A DNA stretch of 64,000 nucleotides, taken from assembly GCA_002428985.1 (NCBI GenBank), contig DIYL01000016.1, positions 130,943 to 194,942 of the forward strand, read 5' to 3'. Position numbers and translations under genes: made by a program. Each line of letters starts with the position of its first letter. Within the stretch, counting starts at the first letter, position 1. The DNA comes from Anaerolineales bacterium UBA6055 (GTDB lineage: Bacteria; Chloroflexota; Anaerolineae; Aggregatilineales; Phototrophicaceae). The notes under the pieces are model-generated. The model worked only from the letters and a program-made list of their open reading frames with translations. It ran no database searches and was not told the origin of the DNA. Shown here piece by piece: positions 25,434-34,440 of this stretch.

Positions 25434-26495
25434 ATGTTAAAACAAATACAAGATATTTTCCTTGGTGGTAATAACCAAGAAGATGCTAAGGCTCCGTCAC
25501 TTGATGCGATGTTAGAGCCAATGGATAAACATATGGATAACTTTGCCGAGTTTGTGCCACCGGCACCAGAGTCAAAACCGCGTACACCATTTGATTCCGG
25601 TTTATCTCGGAATGAAGTTGGACTCGCCAATTTATCACTACAACAAAAAATGAAAGTTGTTCCAAATGCGGTGCCATTGTTCCTCAATATGCAACGTGGG
25701 GCACGTTTATACGATGGCAAATTTAAGGCGACTAAAACCCATGCCACTCCCGAATTTTTAGATGAACTTGAACAGATGGCGAAGGATCACGGGGCGAAAG
25801 ACATCGCCTATGTTAAAGTGCCCAATAACGCCATCTTTAAAGACAAGGGCATTCCACATCAGTATGCAATTGTGTTTACGGTTGAGATGGATAAAGAACC
25901 GATCGATACATCACCAAGTTTTGACTCGCAATTGGAGGTGATGAAGGGTTATAAAAATATGGCACAAATCTCGATGAAGCTTGCCAATCACATGCGTAGA
26001 CATGGTTTTGCTGCTTACCCCGGCACTGCATTAGGCGGTCTAACGGATTATCCACATCTAGCCGAGTTAGCTGGACTTGGCGCGATTGGTTATCATGGTT
26101 TGCTGATTTCCCCAACAGAAGGGGCGCGGCTTCGTATCAACACGATTTATACCAATATCGAGAATTTGCCCCTGGCGGACCCCTCTGAAAATGAACACTT
26201 ATGGGTACGCGACTTCTGTTCGATGTGCCGCAAATGTGTCCGGAAATGTCCAGTGAGTGCAATTTATGATGAGCCAGAACCACGCGGAGATGGTGGTATG
26301 CAATGTATCGATCATGACACATGCCGCGACTACTTCACCAAGAATTATGGATGTGCAGTTTGTCTAGCGGTATGCCCTTTTAGCCAAGTTGGATATGATA
26401 AAGTACAAGAACGCTTCAAAGGGAATCCTGATGCGCCACAATTTCAGATCGAACCAATTTATCTGGATGATATTCAAGTAATCGCATCCGACTAG
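25434..26495 (+). CDS. Reductive-dehalogenase/QueG-like 4Fe-4S protein, copy 1
   Basis: A 353-residue protein. The central region (YPHLAELAGLGAIGYHGLL, then GARLRINTIYTNIENLPL) is the cobamide-binding-fold segment shared by reductive dehalogenases and epoxyqueuosine reductase. A C-terminal double [4Fe-4S] module follows, CSMCRKCVRKCP at about 263-274 and GCAVCLAVCPFS at about 313-324, with extra Cys between. There is no Tat signal and no membrane-anchor partner, so it is not a classical respiratory RdhA. Whether it binds a corrinoid, and its substrate, are unknown. It is tandem with a close paralogue and followed by a P450. Confidence 0.82.
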   Translation: MLKQIQDIFLGGNNQEDAKAPSLDAMLEPMDKHMDNFAEFVPPAPESKPRTPFDSGLSRNEVGLANLSLQQKMKVVPNAVPLFLNMQRGARLYDGKFKATKTHATPEFLDELEQMAKDHGAKDIAYVKVPNNAIFKDKGIPHQYAIVFTVEMDKEPIDTSPSFDSQLEVMKGYKNMAQISMKLANHMRRHGFAAYPGTALGGLTDYPHLAELAGLGAIGYHGLLISPTEGARLRINTIYTNIENLPLADPSENEHLWVRDFCSMCRKCVRKCPVSAIYDEPEPRGDGGMQCIDHDTCRDYFTKNYGCAVCLAVCPFSQVGYDKVQERFKGNPDAPQFQIEPIYLDDIQVIASD

Positions 26496-26603
26496 GGACA
26501 GTGACGATTGTTTATAGGAGAGATGATAAGTGGATTTGATTTAATATAACACTTTATCTTATGATTACATATAAAATAATGTGATCGTGGGGTGATGTCT
26601 GCT

Positions 26604-27662
26604 ATGTTTAATTCACTACAGAAGATCTTATTTGATCGTGATGAGGATGCGCCGGGACCATCGTTGGATAATATGCTCGAGCCGATGGACAGGCACATGG
26701 ATAACTTTGATGAATTTGTGCCACCTGCGCCGGAATCAAAACCGCGCACACCGTTCGATTGTGATGTGCCCAAACGCGAGATTGGGTTAACTAACTTATC
26801 CGTGCGAGATAAGATGCGTGTGATCCCCGCACTAGTCCCGTTGTTCATAAATATGCAACGGGGTGCACGCTTATATGATGGCAAATTCCAGCCGAGACAA
26901 ACGCACGCTTCTCCTGAGTTTCTAGCGGAACTCGAAGCGATGGCAAAGGAACACGGTGCAAAAGACGTTGCCTATATTAAAGTACCCAATAATGCCATCT
27001 TTAAAGACAAGGGCATTCCACATCAGTATGCGATTATCTTTACGATCGAGATGGATAAAGAGCCCATCGATACATCCCCAAGTTTTGAGTGCCAGATTGA
27101 GGTCATGCATGGGTATAAAAGCATGGCACAAATCTCGATGAAGCTTGCCAATCATATGCGTAAACATGGTTTTGCAGCATATCCCGGCACTGCATTGGGC
27201 GGCCTGACAGATTATCCTCATCTTGCTGAATTAGCGGGCATGGGCGCAATTGGCTATCACGGCTTATTGATTTCTCCGACAGAAGGCGCACGGCTTCGTA
27301 TCAATACAATTTATACCAATATCGAGAATTTGCCATTGGTAGATCCTGCCGATAATGAGCATTTATGGGTGCGCGATTTCTGTTCGATGTGTCGCCGTTG
27401 TGTGCGTGAATGTCCGGTTGATGCGATTTATGATGAGCCTAAACCGCGAGGTGATGGCGGGATGCAATGTATTGATCATGCTAGCTGTCGTGAGTTTTTC
27501 ACCAGAGAATATGGTTGTGCGGTCTGTGTTGCGGTTTGTCCGTTTAGCCAGTTTCCGTATGACAAAATCAAAGACGGCTTTAAAGGCAACCCTAATGCGA
27601 CACAATTCCAGATTGAACCGATCTATTTAGATGACATTCCAGTAGTTGCATCGGACATGTAA
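26604..27662 (+). CDS. Reductive-dehalogenase/QueG-like 4Fe-4S protein, copy 2
   Basis: A 352-residue paralogue of the gene just upstream, near-identical over long stretches (LDNMLEPMDRHMDNF, NNAIFKDKGIPHQYAI, MAQISMKLANHMRKHGFA). Fe-S motifs CSMCRRCVRECP and GCAVCVAVCPFS are intact. The N-terminal 12 residues and many third codon positions differ, so the duplication is old enough to have diverged but both copies are kept under selection. The ATG at 26604 aligns with the start of copy 1; in-frame GTG/ATG at 26592 and 26595 are alternatives. The gap to copy 1 is about 100 bases. Confidence 0.82.
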   Translation: MFNSLQKILFDRDEDAPGPSLDNMLEPMDRHMDNFDEFVPPAPESKPRTPFDCDVPKREIGLTNLSVRDKMRVIPALVPLFINMQRGARLYDGKFQPRQTHASPEFLAELEAMAKEHGAKDVAYIKVPNNAIFKDKGIPHQYAIIFTIEMDKEPIDTSPSFECQIEVMHGYKSMAQISMKLANHMRKHGFAAYPGTALGGLTDYPHLAELAGMGAIGYHGLLISPTEGARLRINTIYTNIENLPLVDPADNEHLWVRDFCSMCRRCVRECPVDAIYDEPKPRGDGGMQCIDHASCREFFTREYGCAVCVAVCPFSQFPYDKIKDGFKGNPNATQFQIEPIYLDDIPVVASDM

Positions 27663-27749
27663 CAATAGCCAATCAACAAATTCGGTGCTGAAAATGGGCG
27701 GGTTTGATATACTCCATTAGAAAATCCTATTGATAGAAAGCATTGACTG

Positions 27750-28970
27750 ATGGATACGATCGAACACGCCTTAACCGACCCGAAGACTGCACTTGATCCA
27801 TATTCGCTTTATCCGTTACTGCATGCACATGATGACATCTACTGGAGTGAAGCATGGCAGTGCTGGATGGTAAGCAAGTATGATCGCGTCTTAGATGTCT
27901 TACACCAACCTAATTTATTCTCGAATGAAGACCGTGTGACGACTTTGCTTAACGCGTTACCGCCGAAACAACGCAGTGAGTTTAAAATTCTGCAACAACA
28001 CTTTGGCACGGGAATGGTACATAGCGATCCACCCAAACACACGCGCTTACGCAAATTAGCGACGCATGCCTTCACACCGCGTATGGTCAAGAAGCTCACA
28101 CCACGAATTGAATCTGTTGTGAATGATGCGATAGATAAAGCCCTCGAAACAGGTACATTTGAGTTAGTTGCTGATTTGGCGTACCCGCTACCCGCGACAA
28201 TTATCGCCGAGATGCTCGGTGCACCGCGTGAAGATCAGGATATGTTTAAACAATGGTCAGCCTCGATTGGGGCATTGGGTGGTCAGGGGACAGCCAATAT
28301 CGAGACATTCCGCATGGTGCAACACAACATCCATAGTATGCGCGAATATCTGCGCGGATTACTACGACAACGGCGCGCTAATCCACAAGATGACTTGTTG
28401 ACGATGTTTATTCAAGCTGAAGAAAACGGCGATATGCTGGACGAAGACGAAGTGCTCTCGATTTGTGTCACGCTTTTGTCAGCAGGGCATGAGACGACTA
28501 CCAGCCTCATTAGTAGTGGGATTCTGGCATTGATTCGTAATCCCGACCAGATGCAATTGTTATTAGATGATCCCAACCTAATCAATTCGGCAATTGAGGA
28601 ATTCTTGCGCTATGATCCGCCGCTACAGCGGACATGGCGACGCATTTCTGAAGATACCGAATATGCTGGCAAGCTACTCAAACAGAATCAATTACTGACG
28701 GTGTGGCTTGGTGGTGCAAATTATGATCCTGACCGTTTCGACAATCCAACCCAACTCGACATCACCCGCAAACAGAATAATCATGTTGGGCTCGGCTATG
28801 GTGTGCATTATTGTCTTGGCGGTCCACTCGCACGACTCGAAGGCGCAATCGCCATTAATTTAATTATCCAACGCCTACCGAATTTACGGCTTGCAACTGA
28901 TGATGTCACATGGAAGGTGCAGGGTTTGTTTCGGGGTTTAGAAGCGTTACATCTGGGGTTCGATATATAA
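27750..28970 (+). CDS. Cytochrome P450
   Basis: A 406-residue soluble class I-type P450. Motifs: I-helix oxygen-activation LLSAGHETTTSL, K-helix ExxR in IEEFLRYDPPLQR, and heme loop VGLGYGVHYCLGGPLAR with thiolate Cys355. The usual Phe seven residues before the Cys (FGxGxHxC) is Leu here. It should hydroxylate a small hydrophobic substrate using ferredoxin and a reductase, neither of which is next to it. It follows the two RdhA-like genes on the same strand by 87 bases and may belong with the terpene synthase 4 kb away (inference). Confidence 0.95.
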   Translation: MDTIEHALTDPKTALDPYSLYPLLHAHDDIYWSEAWQCWMVSKYDRVLDVLHQPNLFSNEDRVTTLLNALPPKQRSEFKILQQHFGTGMVHSDPPKHTRLRKLATHAFTPRMVKKLTPRIESVVNDAIDKALETGTFELVADLAYPLPATIIAEMLGAPREDQDMFKQWSASIGALGGQGTANIETFRMVQHNIHSMREYLRGLLRQRRANPQDDLLTMFIQAEENGDMLDEDEVLSICVTLLSAGHETTTSLISSGILALIRNPDQMQLLLDDPNLINSAIEEFLRYDPPLQRTWRRISEDTEYAGKLLKQNQLLTVWLGGANYDPDRFDNPTQLDITRKQNNHVGLGYGVHYCLGGPLARLEGAIAINLIIQRLPNLRLATDDVTWKVQGLFRGLEALHLGFDI

Positions 28971-29031
28971 AAGGATATTGATTTGAATTAGACATTGTGA
29001 TCTAATGCTATAAAGGTCACAAGAGGTCAAG

Positions 29032-29493
29032 ATGAATATCAATCAAATTATAACTGATCGTTTTTCTAATCCTGAAAGTAAAAAGAAGTACGAATCTACA
29101 TGGGCTGATGATCCAGACATTGCAGATAACTTCTACTTCAACGGTAAGCAGTGTGGGGGATGTTCTTTCTATGCGCCTTTCGATTCTGATTGGGGACTAT
29201 GCTGTTATGACAAGTCTGAACATCATCTTGAAACAGTTTTTGAGCATTTCACCTGCCGTAAATACCAAAATGAAGGTTGGGGTGCGCATAGCTTTTTACC
29301 GTTTGAAGACTATCCAGAACTCAAAGCATATCTTGATTTAGTATTTGAGCTATCTGATTGGCATTACACTGATATAAAGTATATTGTCGAACGCGAAAAT
29401 ATACCTTTTGCGCTAATAGTGGATAAGCTTATTGACAACGCAATTACCAACTACAAACAGAACAACGGTTTTAGCGATAACGACAAAGAGTGA
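29032..29493 (+). CDS. Hypothetical protein with DUF3027-like cysteine motif
   Basis: A 153-residue cytoplasmic protein. The central motif CGGCSFYAPFDSDWGLCCYD, then S-x-H and VFEHFTCRKY, resembles the CGGCxFy..l..dwGvC..s.....f.h..C pattern of the DUF3027 family seen in Gram-positive bacteria and Chloroflexota. The five Cys and nearby His could bind a metal. The C-terminal half is an acidic/aromatic helical region. A GAGGTCAAG ribosome site precedes the ATG. Function unknown. Confidence 0.75.
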   Translation: MNINQIITDRFSNPESKKKYESTWADDPDIADNFYFNGKQCGGCSFYAPFDSDWGLCCYDKSEHHLETVFEHFTCRKYQNEGWGAHSFLPFEDYPELKAYLDLVFELSDWHYTDIKYIVERENIPFALIVDKLIDNAITNYKQNNGFSDNDKE

Positions 29494-29511
29494 GTTGATA
29501 AAATGAAAATT

Positions 29512-29539
29512 GTAGTGAAGAGGCATGCCTCTTCACTAC
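29512..29539 (-). terminator. 28-bp perfect palindrome, terminator overlapping a stop codon
   Basis: GTAGTGAAGAGGCA is followed directly by its exact reverse complement TGCCTCTTCACTAC. On the minus strand it is followed by AATTTTCATTTT, giving a strong terminator for the gene at 29536-30135, whose stop codon is inside the stem. It also stands 16 bases past the stop of the plus-strand gene. Confidence 0.7.
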
Positions 29540-30135
29540 TGATTGTTGTTATGGATCACATCGTTCTGTTTTTGTTCTTGTACCATGATTTCAGTTTGAT
29601 CCATGATGTGAGGGGCGAAAACGAGTAATGATTTCCCAAACAGCATATCTTTAAGGGCATCATAGTCGATGATTCCTAAGTCATAATTCTTTTTACCTGA
29701 CAAAAGCTTTGAATCTTTTTTTGTTTTCAAAGTAGGTAAGCTCACAATACTGAATGTTACATAATTTCCATGATGGAGATAGATTCGAGATTCAGGTGAT
29801 GTATCAAAAAAATCATTCTGGTTGCTACCAACTACTGCAAGATGGCTGATCTCTTCCCACTCAAACTGCTTCGCTTTGCCAATTATTGGAGTTATAGTAA
29901 TACCTATTTCATTTAAGCGTATATGTTCACGGTTTGTAATTTGCTTGAAGATCCGTGTGATGATAACACTGTTGATTATGATGAGAATCAACATAGGTAA
30001 CCAACTTGTTTGCGTTGACATGATTGTTTCGATGAGTTCCATCATTGGAACAGAGATTAACACACCAAACAATAAACCATAGGTTGGCTCTCCGTAGGCA
30101 AATCCGTTACGGCGAAAGACTTCCTGATTTTGCAT
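29536..30135 (-). CDS. Membrane protein with PH-like cytoplasmic domain, unknown function
   Basis: A 199-residue protein. Two hydrophobic segments (about residues 16-36 and 45-65, WLPMLILIIINSVIITRIF) form a hairpin, followed by a beta-rich domain with INREHIRLNEIGITITPI-type and FEWEEISHLAVV segments resembling bacterial PH-like (bPH) domains. An acidic/Gln-rich tail ends NNNQ. The start at 30135 has GGAG nine bases upstream; an upstream ATG at 30156 is possible. Function unknown. Confidence 0.72.
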   Translation of the reverse strand: MQNQEVFRRNGFAYGEPTYGLLFGVLISVPMMELIETIMSTQTSWLPMLILIIINSVIITRIFKQITNREHIRLNEIGITITPIIGKAKQFEWEEISHLAVVGSNQNDFFDTSPESRIYLHHGNYVTFSIVSLPTLKTKKDSKLLSGKKNYDLGIIDYDALKDMLFGKSLLVFAPHIMDQTEIMVQEQKQNDVIHNNNQ

Positions 30136-30194
30136 GTTATCTCTCCACAATGACATCTATGATATAAAAATTCTACTTCTGTATTCAGAAAATA

Positions 30195-32231
30195 TTACAC
30201 AAACTCCCGCAAAATGGATTTGTTCCACGTCTTCTTAAACACGCGGACATCGCCTTCATAAGCATCGACTTGATTGGTCAGATGGAAATGGGTTTTGTCG
30301 GCAGTCAGGGTGGCATAGGTGTTGATGCGAATATCCCAATCGCCACGCTTGAAGGTCGAGTTGTGTTCACAGGTTGAGGTCGCTGTGAGTGGGTCATCCC
30401 GTTGGATGGTAAATGTATCGGTGCAGTGCTGTCCAAATTCGAGCCTGTCATTTAACAGGCGTACGACATTGCCCGAATAATGTGTGTCGATTAGTGTCGT
30501 TTTTCCACTAATCGCATCATATTTGACGGTGCGCTTGTTTTGGTGCGGTTTGATGACTTCATGCGGGATATAAGGTGTGTGTTCAGGCTGTGCAAAGTCG
30601 GGTAGGGCGTTATCTTCATCATCACGGCGCGGACGGACAGGCAACGTCAGATAGGTTTCCTCACTTGCATAAATCGACAATGTGACAGGTTCAGGCGAAG
30701 TCCAGACAATTGGGAAGAAGGTTGGTGAAATCGCTAAGCGCCAGCGATGCCCCGCTTTAAGTGTGTGTGCGACTGGATTTAATTGTACAGTTACTTGATA
30801 CTGCTCATGCGGAGTCAGTGCCGCGGGGTATTCATGACCATCACGATGGGTCAGATTGAGTACGCCATGACTGACCAGCAGAGATTCTCCCGTCGGTGCG
30901 ACATCACATAAGCGTACAGCAATCAGTGCATTTGGCTTATCAGACGATAGGGTCACAGTAAATTCGGGGAAGCCAACAATATCAGTATCTTGCTCAACTT
31001 GCTCGCTGGTGAATGTAAGTGATTTGCCATCATCCATGCGCTGGTCTGTTGGTGATTCACCATCTGCACCCGACGCGACAAATGCGCCCATCTGCATCCC
31101 GTGGGTGTTATCCCCAACGATTGTGAATATATCTGGCGATGGTGTATCTGTCGTCAAAAGAAACTGGTTTGGATATAACTGCATAGGTTCGATGTGTCCC
31201 TCTGGGACTGGATATGACGGTTCGTTGATCCATCGTCCGGGACGAATATCATACTGATGATTGGGTTTGACACTCTCCTGTGCCCATAACCGTAACATCG
31301 GCTCATCCATAATGCCCGTAGCTTTGTCTTTGAGCCAATAATCCCACCAGCGCACCATCTCTTGCATAAAGCCAATCGCAGGACCCGGTTTAGCAACTGT
31401 CGGGTATTCATGTGACCACGGTCCAATCAGGGCTTTGCGTGGCACTGACAAGCCTTCTAATAAGCGGAAGACCGACGATAAGTAGGCATCTGCCCACCCG
31501 GTGACAATATAAACCGGACATTGAATATCATCATAATTTTCACAGACCGACCCATGTTTCCAGTAGTCGTCACGATGCTGATGAGTCAACCATGCCTCGG
31601 AGAATGGCACCATCTTATGCAAACGTTCCATCCAGAGGTCTCGCCACGCATCACCGAGGACACGCGGGTCGGGTGGCATAGCATTGCGATTGAGCATATA
31701 AGATGCCCACGGCAACATGTCGGATGCCAACATTGCACCACCCATATAATGGACATCGGTGGCATAGCGATCATCTGTTGAGCAAAATGAGATAATCGCC
31801 TTGAGCGCAGGAGGACGACGGGCGGCGACCTGTAGGCTATTAAAACCACCCCACGATTTCCCAAACATGCCGACGTTGCCATCACACCATGACTGCTGAG
31901 CTAACCACGCAATGACCTCGACTGCGTCATCTTGCTCTTGCTGTAGATATTCATCCAACAATACCCCATCAGACTCCCCACTACCACGCATATCCACCCG
32001 CACACAAGCATAACCATGTCCAGCGATATAAGGATGACGAATCGAATCACGTAAAGCGGTGAAGTCATTCTTGCGGTAGGGGATATACTCAAGAATTGCC
32101 GGAACAGGATTGTTGTCAGCATCTTCTGGCAACCACACTCGTGCAGATAGGCGTGCGCCATCCGATATCGGTATCCAGATATGGTCAATGACCTCAATTT
32201 TGTGTGGTAGGTCGGTCACGATTTTTGTCAT
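30195..32231 (-). CDS. CocE/NonD family hydrolase
   Basis: A 678-residue serine hydrolase of the cocaine esterase/X-Pro dipeptidyl-peptidase S15 family. An alpha/beta-hydrolase core has the oxyanion region PAILEYIPYRKND, nucleophile elbow FGKSWGGFNSLQ (Ser in GKSWGG), acid in YIVTGWADAYLS, and His in IGPWSHEYP. A C-terminal jelly-roll domain (from about residue 360) with LMVSHGVLNLTHR-like strands follows. Usual family length is 550-650. There is no signal peptide. It is the last gene of a run beginning with an M24-fold protein; its ATG overlaps the preceding GDPD stop by 4 bases. Confidence 0.93.
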   Translation of the reverse strand: MTKIVTDLPHKIEVIDHIWIPISDGARLSARVWLPEDADNNPVPAILEYIPYRKNDFTALRDSIRHPYIAGHGYACVRVDMRGSGESDGVLLDEYLQQEQDDAVEVIAWLAQQSWCDGNVGMFGKSWGGFNSLQVAARRPPALKAIISFCSTDDRYATDVHYMGGAMLASDMLPWASYMLNRNAMPPDPRVLGDAWRDLWMERLHKMVPFSEAWLTHQHRDDYWKHGSVCENYDDIQCPVYIVTGWADAYLSSVFRLLEGLSVPRKALIGPWSHEYPTVAKPGPAIGFMQEMVRWWDYWLKDKATGIMDEPMLRLWAQESVKPNHQYDIRPGRWINEPSYPVPEGHIEPMQLYPNQFLLTTDTPSPDIFTIVGDNTHGMQMGAFVASGADGESPTDQRMDDGKSLTFTSEQVEQDTDIVGFPEFTVTLSSDKPNALIAVRLCDVAPTGESLLVSHGVLNLTHRDGHEYPAALTPHEQYQVTVQLNPVAHTLKAGHRWRLAISPTFFPIVWTSPEPVTLSIYASEETYLTLPVRPRRDDEDNALPDFAQPEHTPYIPHEVIKPHQNKRTVKYDAISGKTTLIDTHYSGNVVRLLNDRLEFGQHCTDTFTIQRDDPLTATSTCEHNSTFKRGDWDIRINTYATLTADKTHFHLTNQVDAYEGDVRVFKKTWNKSILREFV

Positions 32232-32950
32232 CTAAGTGAATCCGTAAATAGGTGAATATTGTCTGTCGAGAATATCTCAATCTCAGTCGATTGCACATAG
32301 GGGAGCTTACTTGGGTCTTTAATGACACCACTGTGTATCCGTAATCCTTCATCCCGAAAACGATTGACAGTCTCCGGTATGACATATTGATAGGGCAAAT
32401 GAACACCATCTGCATTCACGAGCTTTGCTTTTTCAATTGCCAATCGAATCATAATCTCATCGGTCATCCAACGACCGCGATAAATCAATAGGTCGCAAGG
32501 GATCTTATCATATACTTCACGGAAGCTCTTTAGCATCGCCGTGTCAAACGAGGTGACTTCGCAGGTTTCCCAGTCTTTACGGTATGGTGCAAGGCATTTC
32601 CCAATGGCGTGAATACTGGCATGCTTATAGTCTTGCACATGCATTTCCAGATAGGCTTTGCCACAGAATGTGTCTAAGACTTCGTCCAAACTGGGTATCT
32701 TATAAACTACACTATCAACTGTCGTGCGCAATTGTTTGATTTGCTCGTAGGTATAATCTTCGACAAAGCCGTTTTCCGTGTCGGTATTGAGCATGATGTC
32801 ATGATAGACCAAAGGCACACCATCTGCTGTTAATCGCACATCAAACTCAAAACCATCTGCACCAGCATTGACTGCATTTTCAAATGCTTCCATTGTATTT
32901 TCTAGTGCAGTAGTGGTATCCCCACGATGGGCAATCATCTTGATCATCAA
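32228..32950 (-). CDS. Glycerophosphodiester phosphodiesterase, copy 3
   Basis: A 240-residue GDPD TIM-barrel enzyme that splits glycerophosphodiesters into glycerol 3-phosphate and an alcohol. Catalytic His and metal ligands are in IAHRGDTTTALENTMEAFENA, then GADGFEFDVRLTADGVPLVYHD. No signal peptide, so it acts inside the cell. The start and stop both overlap neighbours by 4 bases (ATGA), giving coupled translation with GDPD copy 2 upstream and the CocE hydrolase downstream. It is the most diverged of the three copies. Confidence 0.94.
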   Translation of the reverse strand: MMIKMIAHRGDTTTALENTMEAFENAVNAGADGFEFDVRLTADGVPLVYHDIMLNTDTENGFVEDYTYEQIKQLRTTVDSVVYKIPSLDEVLDTFCGKAYLEMHVQDYKHASIHAIGKCLAPYRKDWETCEVTSFDTAMLKSFREVYDKIPCDLLIYRGRWMTDEIMIRLAIEKAKLVNADGVHLPYQYVIPETVNRFRDEGLRIHSGVIKDPSKLPYVQSTEIEIFSTDNIHLFTDSLR

Positions 32951-33663
32951 TTTTTGTCCAAAAACAGGTGAATATTATCAGTTGAAAACATTGTTACACC
33001 TGCATTAGTTATGGATTCCAATGTTGTCGTGTCATTGAGCCCACCAGTGTGTACACCAAATCCTGCATTCTCGAACCTGCGAATTGTCTGTGGTGTAACT
33101 TGTTCAACAAACAAATGTACATTGTCAGCATGGGCAAGCATCGCTTTTTCCAATATCAAACGAATAGCCATTTCATCAGTCATCCATGTTGCAGGGCGAA
33201 ATAAAAAATCTCGCCTTAGACCCGGACATAATGTCTGAAAACCAAGTAAAATTGCCGCATCATACGATGTGATCTCGCACATATCCCAGTTCTGCTTATA
33301 TGGCTGAAGACATCTAGCAACCATTTCAATTGACTCAGGCTTATAGTCCTGCACATGAATTTCTAGATAGGTTTTACCGCAAAATGCATCGAGTACCTGA
33401 TCAAAACTTGGAATGCGATATGCTACACCATCGACAGTCATATGAAGTTGCTGAATTTGCTCAAACGTATAATCGTCAACAAAGCCGTTTTCTGTATCCG
33501 TTGTGAGCATCATATTATGATAAACAACGGGAATATTGTCTGCTGTTAAGCGCACATCAAACTCAAAGCCATCGGCACCCGTATTGACTGCATTTTCAAA
33601 TGCTTCTAATGTATTTTCTTTTGCGATTGTTGCATCACCACGATGCGCAATCATTTTTATCAT
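32947..33663 (-). CDS. Glycerophosphodiester phosphodiesterase, copy 2
   Basis: A 238-residue paralogue with intact catalytic segments (IAHRGDATIAKENTLEAF, GFEFDVRLTADNIPVVYHN, YLEIHVQDYKPES). The middle part (LCPGLRRDFLFRPATWM) differs from the other two copies, which may reflect a changed substrate pocket. 4-base overlaps join it to copy 1 and copy 3. Confidence 0.94.
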   Translation of the reverse strand: MIKMIAHRGDATIAKENTLEAFENAVNTGADGFEFDVRLTADNIPVVYHNMMLTTDTENGFVDDYTFEQIQQLHMTVDGVAYRIPSFDQVLDAFCGKTYLEIHVQDYKPESIEMVARCLQPYKQNWDMCEITSYDAAILLGFQTLCPGLRRDFLFRPATWMTDEMAIRLILEKAMLAHADNVHLFVEQVTPQTIRRFENAGFGVHTGGLNDTTTLESITNAGVTMFSTDNIHLFLDKN

Positions 33664-34376
33664 GGGATTTTGTCCAAAAAGAGGTGAATATTGTCGGTTA
33701 AGAATAGCTCGATGCCTATAGCTTGAATATCCGATAGTTTACTCGAGTCGTTGAGGACTCCACAGTGGACATATAGACCTGCATCTTGAAAGCGTTTGAC
33801 ATTGGCTGGTGTTACATATTGATAGGGTAAATGTACCCCACTGGCATTAGCGAGGGTTGCTTTTTCGATCGCTAAACGGATCATCATCTCGGTTGTCATC
33901 CAATCAGCTTTATGCGTAATGTAATCACAGGCTATCGTATCGCATTTTTCACGAAAACCCTGCAACATCATGGTGTCAAATGATGTAATTTCGCACATCG
34001 CCCAATATTGACGATAAGGTAACAATCGTTCCCCGATGGCTTGGATCGTTGCGCGTTTATAGTCCTGTACATGAATTTCCAGATAGGTTTTACCACAAAA
34101 TGCGTCGAGTACCTCATCAAAGCTCGGGATGAGATATGCCACACCATCTACAGTCATCTGAAGTTGTTGGATCTGCTCAAACGTATAATCTTCGACAAAG
34201 CCATTTTCCGTGTCGGTATCGAGCATCATGTTATGATAAACGACGGGAACATCATCTGCTGTTAAGCGCACGTCAAACTCAAAACCATCGGCACCGGCGT
34301 TGACTGTATTTTCAAACGCTTCCATTGTGTTCTCTTTTGCGGTGGTTATGTCACCACGATGGGCAATCAATTTCAT
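33660..34376 (-). CDS. Glycerophosphodiester phosphodiesterase, copy 1
   Basis: A 238-residue GDPD, first of three tandem copies. The HRG motif (LIAHRGDITTAKENTME), the metal-binding EFDVRLTADDVPVVYHN and YLEIHVQDYKRA are intact. The ribosome site AAGGA sits directly beside a 13-bp hairpin in the 64-base gap after the M24 gene. Confidence 0.95.
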   Translation of the reverse strand: MKLIAHRGDITTAKENTMEAFENTVNAGADGFEFDVRLTADDVPVVYHNMMLDTDTENGFVEDYTFEQIQQLQMTVDGVAYLIPSFDEVLDAFCGKTYLEIHVQDYKRATIQAIGERLLPYRQYWAMCEITSFDTMMLQGFREKCDTIACDYITHKADWMTTEMMIRLAIEKATLANASGVHLPYQYVTPANVKRFQDAGLYVHCGVLNDSSKLSDIQAIGIELFLTDNIHLFLDKIP

Positions 34377-34389
34377 AGGGGCTATCCTT

Positions 34390-34428
34390 GTTATGGTGTA
34401 TCACTGATAAAATGAGATACACCATAAC
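34390..34428 (-). promoter_or_regulatory. 13-bp hairpin next to the GDPD ribosome site
   Basis: GTTATGGTGTATC (34390-34402) is the exact reverse complement of GATACACCATAAC (34416-34428), with a 13-base loop. On the minus strand it is immediately followed by the AAGGA ribosome site for GDPD copy 1 and not by a T-tract. It is more likely an mRNA-processing or translation-control element than a terminator. Confidence 0.5.
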
Positions 34429-34440
34429 ACATCAATGACC

